Assembly: GCA_005881995.1 (NCBI GenBank)
Contig: VBHV01000269.1
Span: 6,319-11,952, forward strand
Length of the DNA stretch: 5,634 bases
Source: Chloroflexota bacterium
GTDB taxonomy: Bacteria > Chloroflexota > Ktedonobacteria > Ktedonobacterales > Ktedonobacteraceae
Direction of reading: 5' to 3'
The notes under the pieces were generated by a model. It did not search any database and was not told the origin of the DNA. It saw nothing but the letters and a program-made list of their open reading frames with translations. The position numbers were made by a program, and so were the translations under genes. Positions 1-5,626 of this stretch are shown one piece after another. Numbering within the stretch: the stretch's first letter is position 1; each line of letters starts with the position of its first letter.

Positions 1-1
1 A

Positions 2-280
2 ATCCTGGCAGTTGTAGCGATACTCGCTATCGGTATCGCTTTGTATAACAGTACGCAGTATGATCCAGGGGCATTCTTGGAGTTGCTTCAGGTGCTCGAT
101 TGCTGCTCGGCCATTGGCGTCTATGGAATCACCTTCGTCATTATGATTGGCGGGTTCATGCTCTGGCATAGCTTGCTCGTAGCAGCACTGGTGGGAGCTG
201 GCATCATGACGGTAATGCTTATTGTTGTATCCGTAGTCGCAGCTTCATACAAGGCAGGGAGCCAGTCTTCCTTGTCTTAA
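2..280 (+). CDS. C-terminal part of an unrecognised multi-pass membrane protein (5' end outside the window)
   Basis: The frame is open from the left edge to a TAA at 278-280, giving 92 residues, so the true start lies upstream. A TTG at 41 is available, but nothing like a ribosome binding site precedes it and the hydrophobic sequence continues upstream of it. Three hydrophobic stretches are visible: one at the very start (ILAVVAILAIGIALY), one around CSAIGVYGITFVIMIGGFML, and one around LLVAALVGAGIMTVMLIVVS. They are followed by a short polar tail ending QSSLS. I do not recognise the family and see no catalytic or binding motif. The next gene begins within 40 bases on the same strand, so the two are probably co-transcribed and both products are in the membrane. 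Confidence 0.6.
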   Translation: MLAVVAILAIGIALYNSTQYDPGAFLELLQVLDCCSAIGVYGITFVIMIGGFMLWHSLLVAALVGAGIMTVMLIVVSVVAASYKAGSQSSLS

Positions 281-304
281 TGCTTCCGACCCTCTATTAT
301 GTAA

Positions 305-310
305 AGGTGA
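305..310 (+). promoter_or_regulatory. Ribosome binding site AGGTGA for the small membrane protein at 319
   Basis: AGGTGA lies 8 bases before the ATG at 319. The alternative ATG at 280, which overlaps the previous stop codon (TAATG), has no purine-rich site before it. This decides the start in favour of 319. Confidence 0.55.
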
Positions 311-318
311 AACATATT

Positions 319-630
319 ATGAACGTAGCCAACATTCTGCAAAATGCGAGGCGCGCGCTCGTTCCCATGCGCAAGGCCACGATCGATGCCCTCCTCTTGA
401 CAGCCTTCATCGTCAGCTTTCTTGTCTTTACCGGTGTCCTGTTCAGCTACCCCTGGCTGATCGTAGCCATCTATGTGCTAACGTATCTCCTTGCGGTGGT
501 ACTCCGGCTGCGTCACGCCGCCCGTCAAATGAGAGTAGAGGCCGAAAAAGAACAGTCGTTAGAGGATGCTTATAAAGTGTTGTCCTCCCCACGAACTCTC
601 GCCGACTTCATGGGTTACTTGTACAAGTGA
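319..630 (+). CDS. Small two-helix membrane protein of unknown function
   Basis: The product is 103 residues from the ATG at 319; an in-frame ATG at 280 would add 13 residues but lacks a ribosome binding site. A basic amphipathic start (ARRALVPMRKAT) leads into hydrophobic helix 1 (about residues 24-42), a tight SYP turn and helix 2 (about 46-62). A charged tail of about 40 residues follows (RLRHAARQMRVEAEKEQ). The helical hairpin with positive charge at both flanks suggests that both ends face the cytoplasm. I do not recognise the family. The small membrane gene just upstream suggests the two form a unit. The stop codon lies against a 12-base palindrome (ACTTGTACAAGT, 617-628), which I regard as chance. 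Confidence 0.6.
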   Translation: MNVANILQNARRALVPMRKATIDALLLTAFIVSFLVFTGVLFSYPWLIVAIYVLTYLLAVVLRLRHAARQMRVEAEKEQSLEDAYKVLSSPRTLADFMGYLYK

Positions 631-1084
631 GCCTATCAGATATCCTCAAGGGTGCATACACATTATGCAACTACTGTGATTGCTTGGTACTGTGCGAGGC
701 ATCATGGTTCGTCATGGTTAGAGGCTCTCTATCCTCTAGGATGTTTTGGTCTTCGTCGGTGAATTTGCTATCAGAATTGCCGTAAAGCGAGGCCCTGATT
801 AAAGTTTGATGCCTTTGGAGGCTGTTCTAGCGGATTTGGGGTATTCAGGACACAGAGTAGCACAATTGGCAACAGGTCTTCAAATGCACTTGCAATTTTA
901 TGCCCCGCGTGCCATAATTTTATGCGTACGCAGCCAAATGGGTTCTGTTGTAAAATGGAATCAGGTGCTGAACACGGTACATTTTTTGTACGCAATCGCA
1001 TAGGGGGTATGTCGCATGGATTTTACCCCTTGTTTTTTATGTGTGCGGAACTATTGAAACAAAAAAGAAAGGCAGGTGCCGGCC
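631..1084. other. Intergenic stretch with no convincing gene; possible transposase scrap
   Basis: About 450 bases separate the membrane protein genes from the zinc-ribbon gene. The short frames here have no ribosome binding sites or family signal. Visible items are a weak hairpin, TAGAGG (719-724) pairing with CCTCTA (733-738), which has no good T-run and is at best a poor terminator. There is also a tandem TCATGGTT at 702-709 and 712-719, and a small inverted repeat GTACA/TGTAC (977-981 and 987-991) around a T-run. At about 815-880 one plus-strand frame reads LEAVLADLGYSGHRVAQL, which faintly resembles the ADxGY region of DDE transposases; see findings. A promoter for the zinc-ribbon gene should lie near the right end. 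TTGTTT (1030-1035) and TATTGA (1052-1057) are 16 bases apart, but the match is weak. Confidence 0.4.
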
Positions 1085-1291
1085 ATGCAGGAAGATGTTC
1101 TTGGAACTCGACGTACCGCCATCTCAGACCCACTTGTCACTTGTGCTCGTTGTAGTAAGGTAACACGTTTACGGTATGCGCGTATCGTCCAAAGCGATGT
1201 GCTTTCAGACAGTCATTCTGAGTACGAATATCTCTGCCCGGAGTGTCAGAAGGCGCTTGCGGATGGAGAAAAAGATTTACCCCTAGGGTAA
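1085..1291 (+). CDS. Small zinc-ribbon protein of unknown function
   Basis: This is a 68-residue soluble protein with two CxxC knuckles, CARC at residues 20-23 and CPEC at 51-54. The spacing fits one four-cysteine zinc site of the ribbon type. The 27 residues between the knuckles are polar (LRYARIVQSDVLSDSHSEYE), as in a beta-hairpin linker. I chose the ATG at 1085 because AGGTG (1074-1078) sits 6 bases before it. A GTG at 1076 would overlap that site and add only three residues. Such small ribbons can bind nucleic acid or partner proteins, but nothing here says which. It appears to be a single-gene unit: 450 bases of non-coding sequence precede it and a strong terminator follows. The cysteine pattern makes a real gene likely; the function is unknown. 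Confidence 0.65.
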   Translation: MQEDVLGTRRTAISDPLVTCARCSKVTRLRYARIVQSDVLSDSHSEYEYLCPECQKALADGEKDLPLG

Positions 1292-1316
1292 GTACCTCAT
1301 TAATTGAAACCAGGAT

Positions 1317-1362
1317 GGCAAAAGGCGCGAGACATCACTACCTTGTGCCTTTTGCCTTTTTT
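1317..1362 (+). terminator. Strong intrinsic (Rho-independent) terminator
   Basis: The perfect 10-bp arms GGCAAAAGGC (1317-1326) and GCCTTTTGCC (1347-1356) extend inward to about 15 bp if two G-U pairs are allowed (1327-1331 with 1342-1346). The loop is 10 bases, and six T residues (1357-1362) follow at once. The hairpin starts 25 bases after the zinc-ribbon stop codon, so it ends that transcript and separates it from the heat-shock unit downstream. Confidence 0.9.
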
Positions 1363-1394
1363 CACCCCTGGCAGGGAGGATTCCGTACATATCC

Positions 1395-1428
1395 TTAAGC
1401 CCCTACCAGCACGTTATATATTATAGAT
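1395..1428 (+). promoter_or_regulatory. Probable promoter region of the sHsp-lon unit
   Basis: A promoter is expected between the terminator at 1362 and the start at 1457. The segment is AT-rich, with TTAAGC (1395-1400), a 16-base gap and TATATT (1417-1422); an alternative -10 is TATAGAT (1422-1428). The -35 match is poor. I see no CIRCE (TTAGCACTC/GAGTGCTAA) or HAIR (CTTGAGT/ACTCAAG) operator, so heat-shock control by HrcA or HspR is not supported by the sequence. Confidence 0.35.
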
Positions 1429-1456
1429 ACCGACGAGGCATCTGGGGTAAGACATT

Positions 1457-1888
1457 ATGCGCTTGCGTTATCGCTATGTGACCTATCGTTATATGGATGG
1501 GTCACAGCAACAAATCGAGCGTCACTACCGGCAATTATTGCATGACGCTCTCCGGCAAAGCCAGCCATCGATACTACAACGCTCAGTGACGTGGCGACCG
1601 CTCGCTGATATTCACGAATCGTTAGATATGATTACGGTGAAGATCGAACTGGCGGGAATGCGTGAAGAAGATATCGAGGTAACACTTTACGAAGATGCGC
1701 TGGTGGTCGGTGGCGAGCGCTACGATGATCATGAACACGGGGAAACGATGTACTACCATGAAGCACAGATTCGTTACGGCCCTTTTCGTGTTGAGGTATT
1801 TATTCCCGCCTCCATTGATCGAGAGGCGGTAGAGGCCCGCTACGAAAACGGTTTTCTGTGGGTTATGCTACCCAAATTGACTGTTTGA
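1457..1888 (+). CDS. Hsp20/alpha-crystallin family small heat-shock protein
   Basis: This 143-residue cytoplasmic chaperone would bind unfolding proteins without ATP and hold them for refolding or degradation. An N-terminal arm rich in Arg, Tyr and Gln (residues 1-45) precedes the alpha-crystallin domain (about 46-140). Domain hallmarks are WRPLADIHES, the core ELAGMREEDIEV, LVVGGER, YHEAQIRYGPF, FIPASID and the signature ARYENGFLWVMLPK. The ATG at 1457 has GGGGT (1444-1448) 8 bases upstream. The protein ends three residues after LPK (LTV), so the usual C-terminal extension with an I-x-I motif is absent or reduced to L-T-V. lon starts 45 bases downstream on the same strand with no terminator between, so the two are probably one transcript, which suits a shared proteostasis role. 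Confidence 0.93.
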   Translation: MRLRYRYVTYRYMDGSQQQIERHYRQLLHDALRQSQPSILQRSVTWRPLADIHESLDMITVKIELAGMREEDIEVTLYEDALVVGGERYDDHEHGETMYYHEAQIRYGPFRVEVFIPASIDREAVEARYENGFLWVMLPKLTV

Positions 1889-1933
1889 GATGACCCTGGG
1901 ATGGAAGAATAGAGAAACAGGCTGAAGGCTATC

Positions 1934-4273
1934 ATGAAGAAGAATTCGAAAAAACCAGATATAGAGGAAGCGCAGAAAACACAGCGGGAGGGCGTGATAA
2001 ATCGCGCCCCTACAGATGGGGAACACGGTGAAAATGATGTATCCTCTTCCAGGAGTTCAGCACGCCGGCGGCGCAAGAAAGAGGACATGTTACATAGTGT
2101 CCCTACAGGGGATCGGAGCGAAGGTGAGGACGCGATACAGCGCGTCACTACAAAAAAGCAGGTGCCAGGACAGCGGCGGCGCAAGAAAGAGGAGGGCGCG
2201 ATAAATCGCGCCCCTACAGATGAGGATCACGGCGAAATTGATGTACGGTCTATGAGAAGGCAAGAGTCCCAGCGCAACGAAGACGAAGAGGGACTGAGTA
2301 TTCCTGATGTCTTGCCAGTGCTGCCGCTGAAGGATACTGTTGTCTATCCTTTCGCACTGCAGCCTCTAGGGGTGGGCCAGGAGCGATCGATCCGCCTGAT
2401 TGATGATGTGATGCGCGGCAACCGGTTGGTGGCGCTGGTGGCGCAGAAATCCGCCGATATCGAGCAGGCTGGTCCCGACGATGTCTATCGAATTGGGACG
2501 GTCTCGCGTATTGCTCGCATGATTCGCATGCCAGACGGCACGATCCAGATCATTGTCCAGGGCCTGGAACGCGTGGAAATTGGCGAGTTTGTGCAGGAGA
2601 CGCCGTATCTTACTGCGCATGTTCAGGTGAAACCGGATAAGCAGGAGACGGACGACGAAACCGAAGCCATCAAGCGCAATGTCATCAGTTACTTCCAGCG
2701 TTTAGTGACGCTGGTGCAGAATGTGCGGGAAGAGGTGGCGTCGGCTACGCTGAACATGGAGGAGGCACGCCAGGTCGCATACGTGATTGCTACCTTTGTG
2801 CAGATGGAGCTGGAACTGCGGCAGAAAATCCTGGAACTCGACTCTGTACGAGCCAAGCTGCAAACGCTGAGCAGCTACTTAGCACATGAGCTAGAGATCT
2901 TTGAACTGGGCCGCAAGATTCAGACGAGCGCCCAGGAGGAGATGGGCAAGGTACAGCGCGAATACCTGCTGCGCGAACAACTCAAGGCTATCCAGCGCGA
3001 ACTGGGTGAGGAGAGCGAAGAACAGGCCACGATTAACGAGCTGCGGCGCAAGATCGATGAAGCAAAGATGCCCGAAGAGGCGTTGAAAGAGGCTAATCGA
3101 GAGCTATCGCGGCTGGAGAAGCTGCCGACGGTCTCACCCGAATACAGCATCATACGCACCTACCTGGAACTGCTGACGAGCCTGCCCTGGAGCAAGAGTA
3201 CAGGCGAGCAGATCGATGTGCCACGCGCGCGGCAGGTGCTTGACCAGGACCACTATGACCTGGAGAAGATCAAGGATCGCATCCTTGAGTACCTGGCTGT
3301 GCGGCGGCTGAAGGAAGAGCGCATGGCGGAGCAGATACAGCGCAACCGGGAGATGGATATGGCGGAGCAGGATGTTGAAGCAGAGAGGCGCCCGACGCAG
3401 CCGCTTGTCTCGCAAGAGGCCATCCGGCACATCAACCGCGAACCAATCTTGTGTTTTGTTGGCCCTCCGGGCGTCGGTAAGACGTCGCTGGGACAATCGA
3501 TTGCCCGCGCCCTGGGACGAAAGTTCGCGCGTATGTCGCTGGGCGGTATTCGGGACGAGGCCGAGATTCGCGGGCACCGGCGCACCTATATCGGGGCTAT
3601 GCCCGGACGTATCATTCAAACGCTGCGGCGTGTCGATACCAATGACCCGGTAATCATGCTGGACGAGGTGGATAAAGTCGGGGCCGACTGGCGCGGTGAT
3701 CCCTCATCAGCGCTGTTAGAGGTGCTCGACCCTGAGCAGAACTATAACTTCCGCGATAACTATCTCGACCTGGCCTTTGATCTTTCGAGGGTCATGTTCA
3801 TTGCGACCGCCAACGCGCTTGAGCCGATTCCGCCCGCACTGCGCGATCGTATGGAAATACTGGAGTTGTCCGGTTATACAGAAGAGCAGAAGCTGCACAT
3901 TGCGCGCAACTACCTGCTGTCCAAGCAGTTAGAGGCCAATGGCTTGAAAGCCGACGAACTGGTCGTCGATGATGAGACGCTGCGACGCATTGCGCGTGAT
4001 TATACGCGCGAGGCTGGTGTGCGTAACCTGGAACGCGAGATCGGATCGTTGTGCCGCAAGGTCGCTAAACAGATCACGGAAGGCAAATCGACGCCCATTC
4101 ACGTCACGGCGGAGCGGCTTTCGGACTACCTGGGACGGCAGCGGTTCTTCCAGGAAGCAGCGCAACGCATTGACCGTCCTGGCATCGCAACTGGACTGAG
4201 TGTCACACCGGTTGGCGGAGAAATCCTTTTCATCGAAGCGGCGGCTATGCCAGCGAAGGAATGGCCGGTCTGA
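1934..4273 (+). CDS. lon: Lon protease, N-terminal and ATPase part of a disrupted gene
   Basis: Lon degrades damaged and regulatory cytoplasmic proteins using ATP. The 779-codon frame starts at ATG 1934, with AAGG (1925-1928) 5 bases before it. Residues 1-123 are a charged, repeat-built extension. From about 124 ([18 protein letters not shown]) the substrate-binding N domain begins, followed by the helical [16 protein letters not shown] segment (345-360). The AAA+ module has Walker A GPPGVGKT (510-517), Walker B VIMLDEVD (573-580, D577/E578), sensor 1 ATAN (N627), a likely arginine finger at R639 and sensor 2 R697. A charged insertion of about 40 residues (463-502) precedes Walker A. The peptidase domain starts normally (GIATGL, 750-755; [11 protein letters not shown], 759-769), but after MPAK (772-775) the frame reads EWPV and stops at 4271-4273. 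The next expected block, including TGxLGxVMxES, is missing. The rest of the domain continues in another frame from 4261. Alone, this product would have ATPase but no protease active site. Confidence 0.93.
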   Translation: MKKNSKKPDIEEAQKTQREGVINRAPTDGEHGENDVSSSRSSARRRRKKEDMLHSVPTGDRSEGEDAIQRVTTKKQVPGQRRRKKEEGAINRAPTDEDHGEIDVRSMRRQESQRNEDEEGLSIPDVLPVLPLKDTVVYPFALQPLGVGQERSIRLIDDVMRGNRLVALVAQKSADIEQAGPDDVYRIGTVSRIARMIRMPDGTIQIIVQGLERVEIGEFVQETPYLTAHVQVKPDKQETDDETEAIKRNVISYFQRLVTLVQNVREEVASATLNMEEARQVAYVIATFVQMELELRQKILELDSVRAKLQTLSSYLAHELEIFELGRKIQTSAQEEMGKVQREYLLREQLKAIQRELGEESEEQATINELRRKIDEAKMPEEALKEANRELSRLEKLPTVSPEYSIIRTYLELLTSLPWSKSTGEQIDVPRARQVLDQDHYDLEKIKDRILEYLAVRRLKEERMAEQIQRNREMDMAEQDVEAERRPTQPLVSQEAIRHINREPILCFVGPPGVGKTSLGQSIARALGRKFARMSLGGIRDEAEIRGHRRTYIGAMPGRIIQTLRRVDTNDPVIMLDEVDKVGADWRGDPSSALLEVLDPEQNYNFRDNYLDLAFDLSRVMFIATANALEPIPPALRDRMEILELSGYTEEQKLHIARNYLLSKQLEANGLKADELVVDDETLRRIARDYTREAGVRNLEREIGSLCRKVAKQITEGKSTPIHVTAERLSDYLGRQRFFQEAAQRIDRPGIATGLSVTPVGGEILFIEAAAMPAKEWPV
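1988..2041 (+). repeat. Hairpin repeat copy A inside the lon N-terminal extension
   Basis: This 54-base unit recurs at 2192-2245 with 49 of 54 bases identical; the offset is 204 bases (68 codons), so both copies are in frame. It contains a near-perfect inverted repeat, GGGCGTGAT (1990-1998) and ATCGCGCCC (2001-2009), followed by CTACA (2010-2014). It encodes [18 protein letters not shown]. Confidence 0.85.
2083..2107 (+). repeat. Hairpin repeat B (variant) in the lon extension
   Basis: Arms GGACA (2083-2087) and TGTCC (2098-2102) enclose a 10-base loop and are followed by CTACA (2103-2107). The position and the trailing CTACA match copies A and D, while the stem sequence differs. Just before it, the 20 bases at 2066-2085 recur exactly at 2174-2193 (offset 108 bases, in frame; encoding RRRKKE). 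Confidence 0.55.
2129..2152 (+). repeat. Hairpin repeat C (variant) in the lon extension
   Basis: Arms GACGCG (2129-2134) and CGCGTC (2141-2146) enclose a 6-base loop and are followed by ACTACA (2147-2152). It is the third stem-loop of this design in the extension and encodes part of [12 protein letters not shown]. Confidence 0.55.
2192..2245 (+). repeat. Hairpin repeat copy D inside the lon N-terminal extension
   Basis: This is the partner of 1988-2041. Its inverted repeat is perfect: GGGCGCGAT (2194-2202), AA, ATCGCGCCC (2205-2213), then CTACA (2214-2218). It encodes [18 protein letters not shown]. From memory, GC-rich hairpins of this form ending in CCCTACA are dispersed in Chloroflexota genomes, but I cannot search here. 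Confidence 0.85.
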
Positions 4274-4761
4274 GCTACGTGCGTTCGCATGCCGAGGCGC
4301 TGGGCCTGCCTACCAACGTCTTTGAAAATCAGCATGTGCACATTCATGTACCTGCCGGAGCCATCCCCAAAGATGGGCCATCAGCAGGTGTGACGATGGT
4401 GACGGTGCTGGTTTCACTGGCAAGCGGCCATAAAGTACGTTCTGACGTGGCGATGACGGGCGAAATGACACTACGCGGCAAGGTCATGCCGATTGGGGGA
4501 GTCAAAGAGAAGGTGCTGGCAGCATATCGCTCAGGTATTCGGACTGTCATTCTGCCTAAAAAGAATGAGCCCGATCTGATGGATGACCTGCCCAAAGAGC
4601 TACGCGACCAGATGAAGTTCGTCTTCGTGACCGATATCCGCCAGGTACTCGATACCGCCATTGAGGGCTTCGGTGAGCAAGCTCCCAGTGTGAAAGAGGG
4701 TACGAATGGTCACGAACGCGCGAGAAGGCGCAAAGGCGAAAGAGCGGCTGCTAAGGCGTAA
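4261..4761 (+). CDS. lon: Lon protease, C-terminal peptidase fragment of the disrupted gene
   Basis: This frame is shifted relative to the ATPase part and overlaps it by 13 bases. It begins MAGLSYVRS, which aligns with the family's (A)A(L/F)SYVRS segment, and runs to a normal Lon C-terminus. The Ser-Lys dyad is intact: S41 in PKDGPSAG (codon at 4381) and K84 in GGVKEK (codon at 4510), 43 residues apart as in E. coli S679/K722. Also present are VHIHVPAGAIPKDG, VAMTGEMTLRGKV and VILPKKNEPDL. A basic tail of about 25 residues (HERARRRKGERAAAKA) follows. The ATG at 4261 directly abuts AAGGA, with no spacing, so independent initiation looks poor. Without the first ~50 residues of the peptidase domain the fragment is unlikely to fold as an active protease by itself. 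It could matter only if it pairs with the upstream product or if the break is a sequence error. Confidence 0.9.
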   Translation: MAGLSYVRSHAEALGLPTNVFENQHVHIHVPAGAIPKDGPSAGVTMVTVLVSLASGHKVRSDVAMTGEMTLRGKVMPIGGVKEKVLAAYRSGIRTVILPKKNEPDLMDDLPKELRDQMKFVFVTDIRQVLDTAIEGFGEQAPSVKEGTNGHERARRRKGERAAAKA

Positions 4762-4767
4762 TTACGC
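4756..4767. other. Palindrome formed by two abutting convergent stop codons
   Basis: GCGTAATTACGC is a perfect 12-base palindrome. The lon stop TAA is 4759-4761 and the complement of the DUF3054 stop is 4762-4764, so the two genes converge with no base between them. No T-flanked hairpin is visible here, so any terminators must lie inside the opposite genes. Confidence 0.7.
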
Positions 4768-5238
4768 TCCGCGTTTCCTCATTGAATTGTTCAGGGCAAA
4801 GGGCCAGCGCCAGACCTCCAGGACTGCGAGGTTGAACACGAGGGCGATGAGCGCGAAAAAGATATAACCCGGCGGAATGCTGCGATCGATGAAAATGCCG
4901 CGCAGGAGCAGCGCTACTGGCCAGGAGAGCAGCCAGGCGGTGGCGGTGCGAATTGCCATGAGGCGGGGCTGCGCGATAACATCCTGGCGGAACGCACCCA
5001 CAAAGGGTGAGACGATAAACCAGGCGGCAAGAAATGGGAGGGTGATAAGGATGATATGGGGGATGGAGGCCAACCCTGTTGCCTTCCCATGCGACTGATC
5101 ACCGATCACAGAGAAAATGAGAAAGCAGATGACATCGCCAATAACCAGTATGGTAACCGACTGCTTGTAGGTTCTTTCTTTGGGAGCAACATTCCTTCTT
5201 CTTGTTGCTGGCCCGTTCGTCTCTTCATTTGCAGGCAT
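4762..5238 (-). CDS. DUF3054 family integral membrane protein
   Basis: The product is 158 residues with a polar N-terminus of about 26 residues and four predicted helices (about 27-46, 61-81, 98-116 and 124-143). Family-like features are GD at 34-35 in the first helix, the SHG motif (49-51) after it, TLPFL (66-70), a long TAWLLSWPVALLLRG helix (100-114) and ALVFNLAVLEVWR (132-144). The family is conserved but its role is not established. I chose the ATG at 5238 because AAGGAG lies 8 bases upstream. The frame stays open to an ATG at 5586, but that stretch runs through the CcmD-like gene in another frame and into tandem repeats, so it is not coding. It starts 5 bases after the CcmD-like stop codon and so is probably translationally coupled to it. 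The other end abuts the lon stop. Confidence 0.8.
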   Translation of the reverse strand: MPANEETNGPATRRRNVAPKERTYKQSVTILVIGDVICFLIFSVIGDQSHGKATGLASIPHIILITLPFLAAWFIVSPFVGAFRQDVIAQPRLMAIRTATAWLLSWPVALLLRGIFIDRSIPPGYIFFALIALVFNLAVLEVWRWPFALNNSMRKRGA

Positions 5239-5243
5239 GATGC

Positions 5244-5399
5244 TTACTCCTTCTTGCTTTTTTCGTCTTGTTCGCGCACCAGTTCTTCCACGGCGGCAAG
5301 TTCGGTGCGCACGCCGCGAATGCGCAGCATGACGACCGCGAGGTAGGCAAACAGTCCGACCCACGCGATTATGTAGGCCGCTACAAGATATCCTTGCAT
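5244..5399 (-). CDS. ccmD: CcmD-like small membrane protein (cytochrome c maturation)
   Basis: This 51-residue protein has one N-terminal transmembrane helix (YLVAAYIIAWVGLFAYLAVV, residues 4-23), then basic RIRGVR and an amphipathic charged tail (TELAAVEELVREQDEKSKKE). That is the usual size and layout of CcmD: an aromatic-rich A-Y-x-x-x-W helix followed by an Arg stretch and a coiled tail. CcmD is a small subunit of the CcmABC heme-export machinery that helps release holo-CcmE for cytochrome c assembly. I chose the ATG at 5399, with AAGGAG 6 bases upstream; a further in-frame start at 5441 would read into the repeats. DUF3054 follows 5 bases after the stop. ccmB and ccmC, the expected neighbours, are not in view and may lie beyond the right edge. 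Such short proteins are easily misassigned, so the name is tentative. Confidence 0.65.
   Translation of the reverse strand: MQGYLVAAYIIAWVGLFAYLAVVMLRIRGVRTELAAVEELVREQDEKSKKE
5247..5252 (-). promoter_or_regulatory. Ribosome binding site AAGGAG for the DUF3054 gene
   Basis: CTCCTT on the plus strand reads AAGGAG on the minus strand, 8 bases before the ATG at 5238. It lies inside the last codons of the CcmD-like gene and rules out the longer start at 5586. Confidence 0.75.
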
Positions 5400-5405
5400 G
5401 TGTTT

Positions 5406-5411
5406 CTCCTT
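5406..5411 (-). promoter_or_regulatory. Ribosome binding site AAGGAG for the CcmD-like gene
   Basis: CTCCTT on the plus strand reads AAGGAG on the minus strand, 6 bases before the ATG at 5399. It fixes the start between the gene and the tandem repeat block that begins about 20 bases further upstream. Confidence 0.75.
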
Positions 5412-5429
5412 TTGATAGATAACGAGGAC

Positions 5430-5626
5430 GGGGACAAGCACAAGGCCCCCGCATCCCCGCTACAGAGCCCCTTGTCCCTACGGATTGGCGACGACGGGGA
5501 CGGGGACAAGCACAAGGCCCCCGCATCCCCGCTACAGCGCCCCTTGTCCCTACGGATTGGCGACGACGGGGACGGGGGACAAGCACAAGGCCCCCGCATC
5601 CCCGCTACAGCGCCCCTTGTCCCTAC
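5430..5626 (+). repeat. Three tandem ~72-base hairpin repeat units
   Basis: The 52-base cores are 5430-5481, 5502-5553 and 5575-5626. Cores 2 and 3 are identical and core 1 differs at one base (GAGCC for GCGCC). The spacers (5482-5501 and 5554-5574) are also the same sequence apart from one extra G, giving periods of 72 and 73. Each core starts GGGGACAAG and ends CTTGTCCCTAC, so GGGACAAG and CTTGTCCC form a perfect 8-bp stem. A second CTACA lies inside each core, after CCCCG. The block sits directly upstream of the CcmD-like/DUF3054 operon, leaving no separate room for a promoter in view. Long frames across it on both strands are repeat translations, not genes. Confidence 0.92.

Noticed and set aside
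617..628. Palindrome ACTTGTACAAGT at the end of the second membrane protein gene as a terminator or operator
   Set aside because: It is short, has no loop or T-run, and lies inside coding sequence; probably chance.
771..1155. Overlapping frames on both strands in the 631-1084 gap as genes
   Set aside because: They have no ribosome binding sites and no recognisable domains, and they overlap one another; one runs into the zinc-ribbon gene in the wrong frame.
3134..3619. Minus-strand frame of 161 codons inside lon
   Set aside because: It is a shadow of the clearly conserved Lon ATPase coding sequence on the plus strand.
4213..4273. Programmed ribosomal frameshift joining the two lon frames
   Set aside because: No convincing slippery heptamer or stimulatory hairpin is seen before the stop, and a shift would not restore the roughly 17 conserved residues that are missing.
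5239..5586. N-terminal extension of the DUF3054 frame up to an ATG at 5586 (274 residues)
   Set aside because: It consists of translated tandem repeat plus an out-of-frame reading of the CcmD-like gene. A strong ribosome binding site supports the ATG at 5238.
5430..5626. CRISPR array
   Set aside because: The repeats are 52 bases and the intervening spacers have the same sequence, so this is an ordinary tandem repeat.
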